From Methanococcus maripaludis (lineage in GTDB: Archaea > AGJL01 > Methanococci > Methanococcales > Methanococcaceae), in assembly GCF_013760955.1 (NCBI RefSeq), contig NZ_JACDUL010000004.1, positions 170,604-234,603 of the forward strand: a stretch of 64,000 bases of DNA, written 5' to 3'. The translations under genes and the position numbers were made by a program. Positions 1 through 9,126 of the stretch are shown here, in pieces (the stretch's first letter is position 1; every line of letters begins with the position of its first letter). The notes beneath the pieces are model-generated. The model was not told the origin of the DNA. It worked only from the letters and a program-made list of their open reading frames with translations, and made no database searches.

Positions 1-2
1 CG

Positions 3-299
3 CGAGAAATTGAAGAATTTTTATACACCATGCCCGGAATTAATGATGCACAAGTAATTGGAATTCCTGATGAAAAATACGGAGAAATTGTTGGTGCATT
101 TGTAATCCCTAAAGAAGGTTATGACATTAGAGAAGAAGACGTTAGAGACTTTGCACTTGATAAAATTGCAAGGTATAAAGTTCCAAAACATGTATTTGTA
201 GTAAAAGAATTCCCTATGACTGCAAGCGGAAAAATACAGAAGTTTAAATTAACTGAACTTGCAGTTGAACTCTTAAAAAAAGAGAATGAAATATTATAA
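3..299 (+). CDS. Acyl-CoA/acetyl-CoA synthetase family, C-terminal fragment
   Basis: This is the C-terminal part (about 99 residues) of an AMP-forming acyl-CoA synthetase; the 5' part lies before the window. The reading frame is open from the first full codon at position 3, upstream of the internal Met at 30, so that Met is not the start. The text matches the small C-terminal domain of ANL adenylating enzymes: an REIEEFL-like entry, the [10 protein letters not shown] strand, [10 protein letters not shown], and near the end TASGKIQKF, whose lysine is the conserved catalytic residue for adenylation. The substrate cannot be told from this fragment. It ends 36 bases before the next gene on the same strand. 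Confidence 0.85.
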   Translation, partial: REIEEFLYTMPGINDAQVIGIPDEKYGEIVGAFVIPKEGYDIREEDVRDFALDKIARYKVPKHVFVVKEFPMTASGKIQKFKLTELAVELLKKENEIL

Positions 300-335
300 T
301 ACCTTTTTTATAATTTTTAGATTTATGGTAAAATT

Positions 336-1259
336 ATGCAGTATATCGATAAATCAAAAGAAGAATTTTTATCCGAAATTTACAGAATAGTTGAAAAAAT
401 AAGATTAAAAATTGGCCTCAATAAGTCAGAAATTACAATTTCGGATTTTGAATTTAAAATTGATGCCGAAAATAAAGATAATCTAATTTTAATGTTTTAT
501 ACGCCTACAAGAACTGACAAATCGCTATTAATCGGGCCTGGTGGATGGGTAATCGGAAAATTAAGAGAAAAATTAAATGATAATTTCAAAGAAAATTTGA
601 TTATTCGCGTAGAAAGTTATATCGATAGAAAAAAGGAACTTGAAACCATTGAAAATTCAGTTTTCCAGTTGAAAAAGAATGGATTAGACATATCTTCTAA
701 AAAAGATGCTTTAGTAGTTATACAGTGTGAAAACGATCTTTCATCAATTGATTTTATAAAAAAATATTTTAACCCGTTTTGCATAACGTTCGACCTTGGA
801 ACTGCGATGCTACCCCATAAAAACAGGAACAGGATTGAACAAGTTTTGAACGACAAAAATATAAATTACGAAATTTTAAGTCCCTATTTATTAAATAATA
901 AGCAGATTATTGACGCCATATCAAAAAACCCCTGTGAAATCGTTTGTAATACATTAATTTCTGAAATGATAACTTATGCAGAAGATAAAAACTTTGAAAT
1001 AATAATTTTCAACCATTTTAACAAAGATTATGAATTAATAAATGGAATTCACATAATAAATTTCTTAAAAATGTTTCCAGTTAAGTTGAACTCATTGATA
1101 CATAAGGGCAGAAGTTTAGATTGCCCACTGTTCATACAATCCTGCAAAAGAAACAAAATAACGAAAACATTCAAAGTGAAACAGATCGTTTCAGAAGTCT
1201 ACAGCGGTCTCGTAGAACCTACTGAAGGTGCAGAAGAAATTATGAAATATTTAAAATAA
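336..1259 (+). CDS. Uncharacterised protein with KH-like GxxG motif
   Basis: A 307-residue soluble protein that I do not recognise by function. Residues about 60-100 contain LLIGPGGWVIGKLREKL, which resembles the glycine-rich loop of a KH or RNA-binding fold. The middle (about 120-250) has alternating hydrophobic strands and helices like a Rossmann or PP-loop-like fold, and the tail has two cysteines (CPLFIQSC) followed by a conserved-looking basic stretch. An RNA-modification role is possible but unproven. The gene lies 18 bases before mfnD on the same strand, so the two are probably co-transcribed. Confidence 0.7.
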   Translation: MQYIDKSKEEFLSEIYRIVEKIRLKIGLNKSEITISDFEFKIDAENKDNLILMFYTPTRTDKSLLIGPGGWVIGKLREKLNDNFKENLIIRVESYIDRKKELETIENSVFQLKKNGLDISSKKDALVVIQCENDLSSIDFIKKYFNPFCITFDLGTAMLPHKNRNRIEQVLNDKNINYEILSPYLLNNKQIIDAISKNPCEIVCNTLISEMITYAEDKNFEIIIFNHFNKDYELINGIHIINFLKMFPVKLNSLIHKGRSLDCPLFIQSCKRNKITKTFKVKQIVSEVYSGLVEPTEGAEEIMKYLK

Positions 1260-1277
1260 ATTTTAAAGAGTGAAAAC

Positions 1278-2186
1278 TTGAATGGCAAAAAAATATTTCT
1301 TTTTGAATTTACGGTTGGGACAGGACTCGTTCCCGATGAACTCCTTGCTGAAGGAAAATTAATGTTTGATATATTGCTAAATCAATTTTTAGATGAAAAT
1401 TATACTGTTAAAACCGTAATTTGTGAAAAAATAGTTAAAAAATATCCAGAATATGCCAAAATAGAAAATTTAGAGGTAACAGTATCTGATAATTACATAA
1501 ATTCAGTTAAAGGGTGTTTAAAGGATTCAAATTTTGCACTTGTAATTGCTCCTGAAGAAGATATGATATTATACGACTTAACCGAACTTATCGAAGAAAG
1601 CGGCTGTTTAAATTTAGGCTGTGAAAAATTGGGCGTAAAAATTGCAGGAGATAAATTTTTAACATATGAGGCGATTAAAAATGTCGTAAATACTCCAAAA
1701 ACGTTTCCCCTAAAGAGATACGTTGTAAAAAACAGGCTCGGCTGTGACAGCACTCACGATATGTTTGATGAAAACTACATTGTTCAGGAGTTTATTGAAG
1801 GAGAACCTTATTCCATTATTTTTATTGCGAAAAATAAAAAATTCTATCCGCTCTGCATGAACAAACAGTATATTGAAGAAAGATACTGCGGTGGGGAAAT
1901 AAATATTGACCATCCGTTAAAAGAAAAGGCAATTTTAGAATGTAAAAAAACTCTTGAACAAATCGATGGAATTAACGGTTACGTTGGAGTAGATTTCATG
2001 ATTGATAGGGAAGAAATATCGATTTTAGAGGTAAATCCGAGAATTACAACTTCTATTTGTGGAATTAAATCAAAACCATCCGTTGGAAAGCTTTTGATCG
2101 ATAATGTACTCAAAAAAGAGATAAATTTTGAAGTTGAACCTGGTTTAAAATTTAAAAGAAATGAGTCAGGATTTGAATTTTTATAA
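1278..2186 (+). CDS. mfnD: Tyramine--L-glutamate ligase (ATP-grasp), methanofuran biosynthesis
   Basis: A 302-residue ATP-grasp enzyme. It matches my recollection of the Methanocaldococcus MfnD family, which joins glutamate to tyramine with ATP to start the gamma-glutamyl chain of methanofuran. Seen in the sequence: an N-terminal FEFTVGTGL region, EEGKLMFD-like helix, a lid segment with AGDKFLTYEAIK, the ATP-binding IVQEFIEGEPYS strand, and the metal-binding end DFMIDREEISILEVNPR. The only in-frame start is TTG at 1278; the ATG four bases later is out of frame. It fits functionally with the formylmethanofuran dehydrogenase operon at 45-50 kb, although it is not linked to it. Confidence 0.82.
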   Translation: MNGKKIFLFEFTVGTGLVPDELLAEGKLMFDILLNQFLDENYTVKTVICEKIVKKYPEYAKIENLEVTVSDNYINSVKGCLKDSNFALVIAPEEDMILYDLTELIEESGCLNLGCEKLGVKIAGDKFLTYEAIKNVVNTPKTFPLKRYVVKNRLGCDSTHDMFDENYIVQEFIEGEPYSIIFIAKNKKFYPLCMNKQYIEERYCGGEINIDHPLKEKAILECKKTLEQIDGINGYVGVDFMIDREEISILEVNPRITTSICGIKSKPSVGKLLIDNVLKKEINFEVEPGLKFKRNESGFEFL

Positions 2187-2251
2187 GATTTATTTTAAAT
2201 TCTAAAAATTTAACTATTTTAAAATACAGATATTGCTACGAGGGATAAACC

Positions 2252-2734
2252 ATGGACTTCGTAAAATCTGGAAAATGTCTTTCATTTTTTGTTGAAGAAT
2301 TTAAATCCGAAGTTGAATCTAAAAACGCTAAAAAAGTAGTTTATATCGGTTCAAAAGGGGTTTGCTTTTCAATGGCCCAGCTTTTTGGATATTCGATTAG
2401 AAATACTGTTGAAAATCAATATTTCGTTCCTGATGGAGAAATTGAAAATTCTGTAGAATATGAACTTACCGATATTGGATACCGTTTTTTTGGACTTGAA
2501 AATAAAAAAAATCTGATAAATCCTGATATTTTAGTTATTATGGGTGGAATTGCAACGAAACATTCAAAAGCTACGCCTGATGAAATAAATAATGTAATAA
2601 AACGTTTGAATCCTAAAAAAATTATTGGAATAAGCATTTGTGATGTGATTAAAGAAGCCGGATGGTTAAGAAAAATTGATTTTGATCTAATAATTGATGG
2701 AACATTGGATCCCGTAAATTTATGGAAAAAATAG
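2252..2734 (+). CDS. DUF2124 family protein
   Basis: A 160-residue protein that looks like the archaeal DUF2124 family, whose function is unknown. The sequence shows a Rossmann-like alternation: KKVVYIGSKGVCFSMAQLFGY near residue 30, a conserved PDILVIMGGIA strand near 90, and KIIGISICDV near 130. No membrane segment or metal motif stands out. GAGGGAT lies about six bases before the ATG and supports this start. It is a single gene with 65 bases to the previous stop and about 145 to the next start. Confidence 0.7.
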   Translation: MDFVKSGKCLSFFVEEFKSEVESKNAKKVVYIGSKGVCFSMAQLFGYSIRNTVENQYFVPDGEIENSVEYELTDIGYRFFGLENKKNLINPDILVIMGGIATKHSKATPDEINNVIKRLNPKKIIGISICDVIKEAGWLRKIDFDLIIDGTLDPVNLWKK

Positions 2735-2879
2735 ATTTAAAATATTTATCGCCGATATAACCTTTTTTAGTAAATTGCCCCAACAAAACTGTTCTTTTTT
2801 TAAATATTCCCGCAATGTGTATATATTATTGAAAAAAGATAATTATACGTTGAAATTAAAATTATATTTTGGGGTAATT

Positions 2880-3170
2880 ATGGGGGCACTTACAGAATAT
2901 TTAGAATTAAAAGATGAAGCATACCAGATAAAAGAAGAAGTTTCAAGGATAATGATCGATAGAAATAGAACCACATCTGAAAGACGGGAAATTGTAGAAA
3001 GCTTGCAAAAGAAATTGAGATCAAAAAATCAAAAAATTAGAATATTACATGACAAAATAATAACATACTACCTCTTTCCAGGAATGCTCATTATCGTAGC
3101 GGCTTTAGCATTTCAATATTCGGAATCTTTTAAGGAAATGATGATTGAAATGGTGATGAAGTTTATTTAA
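2880..3170 (+). CDS. Small coiled-coil protein with C-terminal membrane segment
   Basis: I chose ATG at 2880, preceded by GGGGTAATT, over an earlier in-frame start that would add 35 residues of poor, A/T-driven sequence. The 96-residue product begins with a charged helix likely to form a coiled coil (about residues 5-65, many Glu, Lys and Arg) and then has one hydrophobic segment (YLFPGMLIIVAALAFQY, about 67-84) before a short amphipathic tail. It is probably a tail-anchored membrane protein. I do not recognise the family. Confidence 0.6.
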   Translation: MGALTEYLELKDEAYQIKEEVSRIMIDRNRTTSERREIVESLQKKLRSKNQKIRILHDKIITYYLFPGMLIIVAALAFQYSESFKEMMIEMVMKFI

Positions 3171-3265
3171 ATGCTCTTTTTTGTTTTTAAATTATTTTCG
3201 ATTCCTATTTAACGGAAAAATACATTATACAATTTTATTAGTTTTTAAAAGATTACGGTGTAACT

Positions 3266-3700
3266 ATGGATGAAAACGAATCATTTTCTGATGAAAAATT
3301 ATCTGAATTAATGGAAATTGTTAAAAAAAGATATGGGAAAATCCCATACATTATTGAAAAAATGAAAAACAATCTAAAGCTTTTGGAATCAAAAATCAAC
3401 TACGATGAAGCTGTTGTTGATGATTACAAACATATTGACCCAAAAACTGCTGAATTAATTTCTATTGCAGTTGTTTCTGCTCTAGGGTGTGACCACTGCA
3501 TCGAATTTCATATCGAAGCTGCGAAAAAAATGGGAATTACTGAAGAACAAATCATGACTGCTGTTTTGATTGCAGGATCGCTCTCAAATGCAGCAGTTCT
3601 TTCAAAGTCAACCCGTGCAATCCAAAAAGTAAACAATACGCTAAAATACAATGAAAACAGCATCAGCTGTCCAGAATGCAATATTTCTGGAATAAAATAA
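3266..3700 (+). CDS. Carboxymuconolactone decarboxylase / AhpD-like protein
   Basis: A 144-residue protein of the CMD/AhpD fold. The diagnostic segment is SALGCDHCIEFH: the CxxC cysteines C75 and C78 and the histidine H82 are the redox/proton-relay residues of AhpD-type alkylhydroperoxidase-like proteins, with the upstream helix TAELISIAVVSA typical of the family. A role in thiol-dependent peroxide or redox chemistry is likely by family, but substrates vary. The last 15 residues add a second cysteine pair (CPEC), which is unusual and may bind metal. GGTGT before ATG at 3266 supports the start. Confidence 0.82.
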   Translation: MDENESFSDEKLSELMEIVKKRYGKIPYIIEKMKNNLKLLESKINYDEAVVDDYKHIDPKTAELISIAVVSALGCDHCIEFHIEAAKKMGITEEQIMTAVLIAGSLSNAAVLSKSTRAIQKVNNTLKYNENSISCPECNISGIK

Positions 3701-3712
3701 GTTTTTACTTTT

Positions 3713-4483
3713 TTAAATTTTTGAAAATTTTGCATCAACTACGATATGCCAAACTCCGGGAGAATACTTCTTTATTTTATTAATTTTATATTCATCCATT
3801 TTATAGCCGTTTTTCTCTGCATGATATTTTAAACGCTCAATCGGGCGAGCGTCCAGTATATTTTCATGAACTGTTTCGTGGTAGTGGATTATCCCACCAT
3901 CTTCATGAAGTATTTCAAAAGCTTTATCCAAAAATTTGTGGGTTTTTAAAACATAGCCCATCGAAATCCTGTTTGCAATGTTTTTTAGTGGAAAGTCCCT
4001 ATTGTCGCCCCAAATTGGAGTTACATTTTCGAGTTTATTTAATTTTATATTTTCAGAAAGGTAATAATAGGAATCAGGGTTTAATTCAAGAGCATAAATC
4101 ATTTTAGGATTTGAATATTTTGCGATAGGAATTGTAAAGTACCCAATTCCTGCAAACATGTCAACAACAGTTTCATTGCTGTTTGAAAGAATACTTATTC
4201 GTTTTCGCTCTTCTAAATTTCCCATGCTCCACATTACTTTTGATACATCGATTTTAAAAAAACATCCGTGTTCTTTGTGTATCGTTTCTGTTTCATTTCC
4301 GTAGATCAATTTTATTTTTGGAGTTCTCAAGTCTCCCGTGATATAAGTATTGTATTTTACAATAGTTTTACATTTTGTCTTATTTACCAAGTAATCGATT
4401 TCAATATCGTTTAAATTCTTTTTAACGATTAAAATGTCGCCTATTTTTTGATATTTTGGTGTTTTAAATTCCATACTATTCAC
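3713..4483 (-). CDS. taw2: tRNA wybutosine-synthesizing protein 2-like transferase (Taw2/Trm5 family)
   Basis: A 256-residue class I SAM-dependent enzyme. DMFAGIGYFTIP is the SAM-binding motif I, followed by ALELNPDSY (motif II) and GDNRDF. The later MGYVLKTHKFLDKA and IIHYHETV segments are those of archaeal Taw2, which transfers the 3-amino-3-carboxypropyl group of SAM to 4-demethylwyosine at tRNA-Phe position 37; true Trm5 methyltransferases have an NPP-like catalytic motif that is absent here. The N-terminal 90 residues carry the D2/D3-like RNA-binding part. A second ATG three codons in is an alternative start. It is convergent with the CMD gene, 12 bases apart. Confidence 0.8.
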   Translation of the reverse strand: MNSMEFKTPKYQKIGDILIVKKNLNDIEIDYLVNKTKCKTIVKYNTYITGDLRTPKIKLIYGNETETIHKEHGCFFKIDVSKVMWSMGNLEERKRISILSNSNETVVDMFAGIGYFTIPIAKYSNPKMIYALELNPDSYYYLSENIKLNKLENVTPIWGDNRDFPLKNIANRISMGYVLKTHKFLDKAFEILHEDGGIIHYHETVHENILDARPIERLKYHAEKNGYKMDEYKINKIKKYSPGVWHIVVDAKFSKI

Positions 4484-4537
4484 GTAAATTTTAATTAAGA
4501 TTAATCTCGATTTATAAAATTTAAAAAAAAGAAATTC

Positions 4538-5053
4538 TTATTTTCCAAGCGCTTCTGCAATTTTTAATCCAAATTCTTTTGCAGCATCGGGGTTTCTTCC
4601 AGTAATTACTTTTCCATCGACAATTACAGCTTCATCAAGGTAAATCGCCCCATTCTGTTGCAGAACTGAAATAGATTCGTCATCAGGATATACTGTTGCT
4701 TTTTTACCAGTTAAAAGTCCTGCTTGTGCAAGAACTGCTGGTGAAATACATATTGCAGCAGTAATCTTCCCTTGTTTGTTAAATTCTTTTAAAAGTTCAA
4801 GTAATTTTTCGTTATTCCATAGAAAATCTCTTGAACCTCCTCCTCCAACAATAACTATCGCATCGAAATCATTTGGATTTATTTCTTCAATTGTTTTTGT
4901 TGTGGTCATTACTTTGCCCATAACTCCCTTGTGCTGTCCAATTTTAGTTGAAACTACCTGTGTAGCGATATTTTTACTCTGAAATACCTGTAAAGGTTCA
5001 AAAAGCTCTTCATCCCTAAATTTTTCTGGTGCAATTACCATTACTATAGCCAC
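4538..5053 (-). CDS. DJ-1/PfpI family protein
   Basis: A 171-residue glutamine-amidotransferase-like protein of the DJ-1/PfpI family. The start is GTG at 5053, because a strong GGAGGG lies six bases before it; a longer open frame upstream is spurious. Seen: APEKFRDEELFEPL with the conserved acidic residue E15/E16, the IVGGGGSRD turn, and the nucleophile elbow TAAICISPA with C102. The usual histidine after the cysteine is replaced by isoleucine, which argues against classic protease activity. Family members act as chaperones, deglycase-like or stress proteins; the role here is open. It is transcribed away from the gene at 5175. Confidence 0.85.
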   Translation of the reverse strand: MAIVMVIAPEKFRDEELFEPLQVFQSKNIATQVVSTKIGQHKGVMGKVMTTTKTIEEINPNDFDAIVIVGGGGSRDFLWNNEKLLELLKEFNKQGKITAAICISPAVLAQAGLLTGKKATVYPDDESISVLQQNGAIYLDEAVIVDGKVITGRNPDAAKEFGLKIAEALGK

Positions 5054-5174
5054 GAAAATCCCTCCTTCTTCGCTTTCGATATTTAAACATATATATCTTA
5101 ATTTATAAAAACGTAAATAATGTAAATACAATTTAACTATTAAAAAGTACAATATTTGAACCATTCGTGAAAAA

Positions 5175-5471
5175 ATGAACATTAATTCGATAAAACCCGA
5201 TTTCAAAAAATTAATAATTTCTATTGCCCTAGATATCGTTGGTATGACCACATATTTAATTCCAGGACTTGGAGAATCTGGAGATTTAGTATGGGCGCCA
5301 GTATACGCATTAATTATTAGAAATTTATACCATTCCTCACTTTTAGGAATTTTTGGTGGAGTTGAAGAAATTTTAATTGGAACAGATGCAATTCCTTCAG
5401 CAACAATATTTTGGATACTTGAAACGCTTGGAATTATCAAAAATAAAGAATTTCAGGAACTTTACAAATAA
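5175..5471 (+). CDS. Small membrane protein, unknown
   Basis: A 98-residue protein with two or three hydrophobic segments (about residues 13-33, 40-60 and 72-88). The glycine- and proline-rich turn YLIPGLGESGDLVWAP looks conserved and may face the membrane. GTGA lies six bases before ATG. It is 11 bases before the UPF0146 gene and probably forms an operon with it and the TatD-like gene. I do not recognise a function. Confidence 0.6.
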   Translation: MNINSIKPDFKKLIISIALDIVGMTTYLIPGLGESGDLVWAPVYALIIRNLYHSSLLGIFGGVEEILIGTDAIPSATIFWILETLGIIKNKEFQELYK

Positions 5472-5482
5472 AGGGATAATTA

Positions 5483-5896
5483 ATGGATACAATTTGTAAA
5501 TATATCGATGAAAATTATAGCGATATTAAAAATAAAGAGTTAAAAATCGCAGAACTTGGAATTGGCTTTTATTTCGATAACGCTAAAAAGTTAAAAGATT
5601 CCGGCTTTGATGTGATTGTTATTGATATAAACAAAAATGCAGTTTTAGATGCAGAAAAAAACGGCCTAAATGCATTTTATGATGATTTATTTAACCCAAA
5701 TTTTGAAATTTATAAAAATGTTGGACTAATTTACTCGTTTAGGCCCCCAAGGGACCTCCAACCATTTATTTTAGAAATTGCAAAAAAAATAAACTGTGAT
5801 TTGATTGTAAAAGCACTCAGTGGCGAAGAGCCTATTGAAAAATTAAAACTCGTAAATTACAATGGAAAACCAATTTACGTGTGGAAAAGGGATTAA
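5483..5896 (+). CDS. UPF0146 family protein
   Basis: A 137-residue archaeal protein of the UPF0146 type. It resembles a minimal SAM-methyltransferase-like Rossmann fold: AELGIGFYFDNAKKL as a glycine loop, VIVIDINKNAV as the second strand with acidic residue, and a later LIYSFRPPRDLQPFI segment that is characteristic of the family. It lacks the size and the substrate domain of a full methyltransferase, so its activity is unknown. GGGAT precedes ATG. The stop is one base before the next start, implying translational coupling. Confidence 0.75.
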   Translation: MDTICKYIDENYSDIKNKELKIAELGIGFYFDNAKKLKDSGFDVIVIDINKNAVLDAEKNGLNAFYDDLFNPNFEIYKNVGLIYSFRPPRDLQPFILEIAKKINCDLIVKALSGEEPIEKLKLVNYNGKPIYVWKRD

Positions 5897-5897
5897 A

Positions 5898-6740
5898 ATG
5901 GATATTTTAAAAGAACTTCCAATAACCGACAATCACATCCATATCGACCCAGTAAATGGACTCGGTCCTGAAAAAGTTACAAAGACTTTTAAAAATGCAG
6001 GCGGAAAGGTGATGATTATACCAAATAAACCTGCATTTAGCACCAATTTGACTAAACCAATGGATGAAATGGTTTCAATAATCGAAAAAGTAAGGGAAAA
6101 TGGAGTAATCGCATTTGGAATTTTAGGAGTTCACCCTGCAGAATTAACGGTAATGATTAAAAATGGAATCGAACTTGAAACTGCAAAAAATTACATGACA
6201 AACGCACTTGATTACGCGAAAAATTTGGTTTTAGAAAATGACAATTTAATCGGAATTGGCGAAGTTGGAAGGCCACATTATGAAGTTGAAGAAAAAATAT
6301 GGGATGTTTCAAATGAAATTCTGACTTATTCAATGGAAATTGCAAAAGATATTGATTGTGCAGTGCAGATACATGCGGAAAGTTGCTCAAGAGAACAGTT
6401 TAAGGAATTTTCAGAAATGACAAAATCTGTGAAACTTTCTCCAGAAAAAGTTATAAAACATCACTCATCAGACATGGTTTTAGAAGGTGAAGAATTTGGA
6501 ATTTTTCCGTCAATCGTTGCTTCAAAACCGGTTGATACTGCAATTGAAAAATCTACCCGTTTTTTGATGGAAACTGACTATATCGATGACTTAAAAAGAC
6601 CTGGAGTTGTTCTTGGAATAAAAACGGTTCCAAGAAAAACCAGACAGTTGCTTGAAAATGAAATAATTGATGAAGAAAAGTGCTTTAAAATTCATAAAGA
6701 AAACGTAGAAAAAGTGTATGGAATTGAAATCGAATTTTAG
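5898..6740 (+). CDS. TatD-related metal-dependent hydrolase
   Basis: A 280-residue TIM-barrel metal hydrolase related to TatD. Start chosen at ATG 5898, just after the upstream stop; a longer frame would overlap that gene. Seen: [10 protein letters not shown] (first-strand HxH metal ligands), [20 protein letters not shown] with a metal histidine, VIKHHSSD, and [10 protein letters not shown] supplying the last-strand acidic ligand. Archaeal members of this group are uncharacterised; a phosphoesterase or nuclease role is inferred only from the superfamily. The last bases overlap the convergent flaK gene by four bases. Confidence 0.78.
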   Translation: MDILKELPITDNHIHIDPVNGLGPEKVTKTFKNAGGKVMIIPNKPAFSTNLTKPMDEMVSIIEKVRENGVIAFGILGVHPAELTVMIKNGIELETAKNYMTNALDYAKNLVLENDNLIGIGEVGRPHYEVEEKIWDVSNEILTYSMEIAKDIDCAVQIHAESCSREQFKEFSEMTKSVKLSPEKVIKHHSSDMVLEGEEFGIFPSIVASKPVDTAIEKSTRFLMETDYIDDLKRPGVVLGIKTVPRKTRQLLENEIIDEEKCFKIHKENVEKVYGIEIEF

Positions 6741-7429
6741 AATGGAATTATAAGATCGAGTATTCTGTCCCCGATTATTGGAGTTACTAAATATGAAAGC
6801 GTTATTGGAATTATAAGCGGAATCTGTGGAGTAACCCATAATTCTTCTTCATCGACATATTTTGAAAAATCTTCGTCATCTGATGCTGGGAAAAAATTTA
6901 TCTTGTTGTTTTGACCCATTATCAGTCTTTTTTGCTCTTTTGCAACATTTACTTTCATTTTTTCTCCAAAAAACATTAAAATAAATTCTTTACCAGTTTT
7001 TGGTTTTATGCCGTTTAAAATATTTCTAAATAATATAACAAACGGCAAAAATACCATGAAAAATATTCCATTTATAAAAACCATTATCGGAAAAGTGGGC
7101 ATGTAATTTAAGTTTAAAAGTGTTCCAAGGGACGTGTAAATTGGCATCTGGAATTTTGGAACTAATGCACCAAGTCCGATTAGCATTTTTCCATCTCCGC
7201 CACCAATTCCTGATAAAAACATCATATATCCCAAAATAAAGCAGATTACAAACCCCGAAATTGAATTTATCAAAATTGAATAATCTGAAAAAGTAATTGA
7301 TGCATAAATCGCAAATAAAACCCCAAATACTGCTAAAAAAATCCAAATGTAGTCTTCAATTTCTCGACTTCTGAAATCCATAACTGATGCCATAATTAAT
7401 CCCAGTGCTCCGATAACGTATTCTATCAA
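6737..7429 (-). CDS. flaK: Preflagellin (prearchaellin) peptidase FlaK
   Basis: A 230-residue aspartic membrane protease that cleaves the class III signal peptides of archaellins before assembly of the archaellum. The protein is very close to the M. maripaludis FlaK whose structure is known. The two catalytic aspartates are in place: D18 in [10 protein letters not shown] and D79 in the GGGDGKM (GxGD) motif. Six hydrophobic membrane segments are visible, with a soluble loop at about 165-205. Start is TTG at 7429 with GGGGCGAT just upstream. No archaellin or fla operon genes lie nearby, so it is an isolated flaK. Confidence 0.93.
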   Translation of the reverse strand: MIEYVIGALGLIMASVMDFRSREIEDYIWIFLAVFGVLFAIYASITFSDYSILINSISGFVICFILGYMMFLSGIGGGDGKMLIGLGALVPKFQMPIYTSLGTLLNLNYMPTFPIMVFINGIFFMVFLPFVILFRNILNGIKPKTGKEFILMFFGEKMKVNVAKEQKRLIMGQNNKINFFPASDDEDFSKYVDEEELWVTPQIPLIIPITLSYLVTPIIGDRILDLIIPF

Positions 7430-7470
7430 ACTATCGCCCCTTAATTTAATAAATATAAATTATGTTAAAA

Positions 7471-8073
7471 CTATTCTTTATCTGTTTTTAATGATTTTAA
7501 AACCCTGTATCCGCCAGATATTGTGACTGTTTCAACATTTCCATAAATTTCTTCCATAAATTTGGTAAGTGATTTTGCACCATGCTTTGTTTGGATAACT
7601 ACCCAGATCGATCCGTTTTCATTTAAAAGATCGTGTCCTTCAGAAATAATTTTGTGAATTAACTCTTTTCCTGCTTTTATCGGTGGATTTGAAATAATTA
7701 AACTGTATTTTTTATTTTTTACTTTTTCATACAAGTCCCCTTGGAAAACTTCGATGTTTTTCTCGGATTTTCCATTTAATTTTACATTTTTTCTTGTGAG
7801 GCTAACAGAACGGTTGTTTACATCAGTCATTGTAACTGAATTAACTTCGTCGACAATTGAAATTCCAATAACTCCGTATCCGCATCCAACATCTAAAACA
7901 TCGTCTGATTTTGAAAGTTCCAATTCCTCGACAAGTATTATGGTTCCCTTATCGATTTTTTTTGGAGAGAAAACTCCTCTGTCTGTATTAAATGAAAATT
8001 TTTTTCCACGAAGTATACCTGAAACTGTGGATTCGTCATGTTTTGAATCCGGATTTTCTGAAAAGTAGTGCAT
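7471..8073 (-). CDS. Class I SAM methyltransferase, RsmC/MTS-like (MJ0882 type)
   Basis: A 200-residue methyltransferase with the MTS domain. [13 protein letters not shown] is SAM-binding motif [13 protein letters not shown] contains the NPP catalytic motif of N6-adenine or N2-guanine methyltransferases. The N-terminal HYFSENPDS segment and the [14 protein letters not shown] stretch are those of RsmC-like 16S rRNA G1207 enzymes and archaeal MJ0882. An rRNA or tRNA guanine target is likely by family. It is divergent from argF with 120 bases between starts. Confidence 0.8.
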   Translation of the reverse strand: MHYFSENPDSKHDESTVSGILRGKKFSFNTDRGVFSPKKIDKGTIILVEELELSKSDDVLDVGCGYGVIGISIVDEVNSVTMTDVNNRSVSLTRKNVKLNGKSEKNIEVFQGDLYEKVKNKKYSLIISNPPIKAGKELIHKIISEGHDLLNENGSIWVVIQTKHGAKSLTKFMEEIYGNVETVTISGGYRVLKSLKTDKE

Positions 8074-8193
8074 GACATTTCAACTCTTGATTGTACGTAC
8101 CTAATATTTAGGAATATTTTAAATATAAGATGTATATTAAATTTTATCTTCAATTGTATTTTTGATTGTTTTAATGTTTTTAGTGGTGGTACT

Positions 8194-9108
8194 ATGGATT
8201 TATTAACACTTTGGAATTTAGAGCGAGAAGAAGTTTTAAAAATTATTGAAAACGCCGAATACTTTAAGAAAAATAGATACGGTCATGATATCTTGAAAAA
8301 CAAGAGTATTGCCTTGATTTTTGAGAGCCCGTCTACAAGAACCAGAATGAGTTTTGACCTTGCAGTACATGAACTTGGAGGGCACTCCTTGATGATGAAT
8401 GAAGGAGAAATCCACCTTGGAAAAAAAGAAAGCATTGCTGATACCGCAAGAGTTATGAGCAGATTTGTTGATGCAATCGTTGCTAGAGTCAAAAGCCACA
8501 AAACACTTGAAGATCTTGCAGAGTACGGCAGTGTTCCAGTAATCAATGCACTTTGCGATCTTGCACACCCTTGCCAGATTTTAGCAGACTTACTTACGAT
8601 GAAAGAAAACGGAAAAAACTTCAAAGGACTTAAATTAGCTTACTTTGGAGATGGAAACAACGTGTCAAACTCATTAATGATTGCGGGTGCAATTTTAGGA
8701 ATGGATGTTGTTATTGCAACCCCTAGAAGCTATGAACCAAGCGGACTTTTCGTTAAAAAAGCCCTCGAAATAATTGCAAAGTACGGGGAAGGAAGTTTAA
8801 CTTTAACTGACGATCCAGAAATCGCTGCAAAAGATGCAGATGTACTTTATACGGACGTATGGATCAGTATGAGTGACAAAAATAAAAATTTGGATGAAAT
8901 CTTAAAAATATTCCCTAAATTCCAGATAAATGCTGAACTTTTATCAAAAGCAAAAGAAGATGCAATAGTACTCCACTGCCTTCCTGCAAATAGAGGATTG
9001 GAAATTACTGATGAAGTAATTGATGGAAAACAGTCCAAAGTGTTCGATCAAGCTGAAAACAGATTACATGCTCAAAAAGCAGTTTTAAAATACATTTTTG
9101 AACACTAA
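8194..9108 (+). CDS. argF: Ornithine carbamoyltransferase
   Basis: A 304-residue enzyme that makes citrulline from ornithine and carbamoyl phosphate in arginine synthesis. Start ATG 8194 follows GTGGTGG; the upstream open frame is AT-rich leader. The family motifs are complete: [11 protein letters not shown] (carbamoyl-phosphate loop, S47-T48-R49-T50), [11 protein letters not shown] (HPCQ at 125-128), the DGNNVSNS ornithine-side loop and HCLPANRG with the catalytic cysteine. Length matches the anabolic enzyme. It is a lone gene here with no other arg gene adjacent. Confidence 0.95.
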   Translation: MDLLTLWNLEREEVLKIIENAEYFKKNRYGHDILKNKSIALIFESPSTRTRMSFDLAVHELGGHSLMMNEGEIHLGKKESIADTARVMSRFVDAIVARVKSHKTLEDLAEYGSVPVINALCDLAHPCQILADLLTMKENGKNFKGLKLAYFGDGNNVSNSLMIAGAILGMDVVIATPRSYEPSGLFVKKALEIIAKYGEGSLTLTDDPEIAAKDADVLYTDVWISMSDKNKNLDEILKIFPKFQINAELLSKAKEDAIVLHCLPANRGLEITDEVIDGKQSKVFDQAENRLHAQKAVLKYIFEH

Positions 9109-9126
9109 ATCATTTTCTTTTATTTT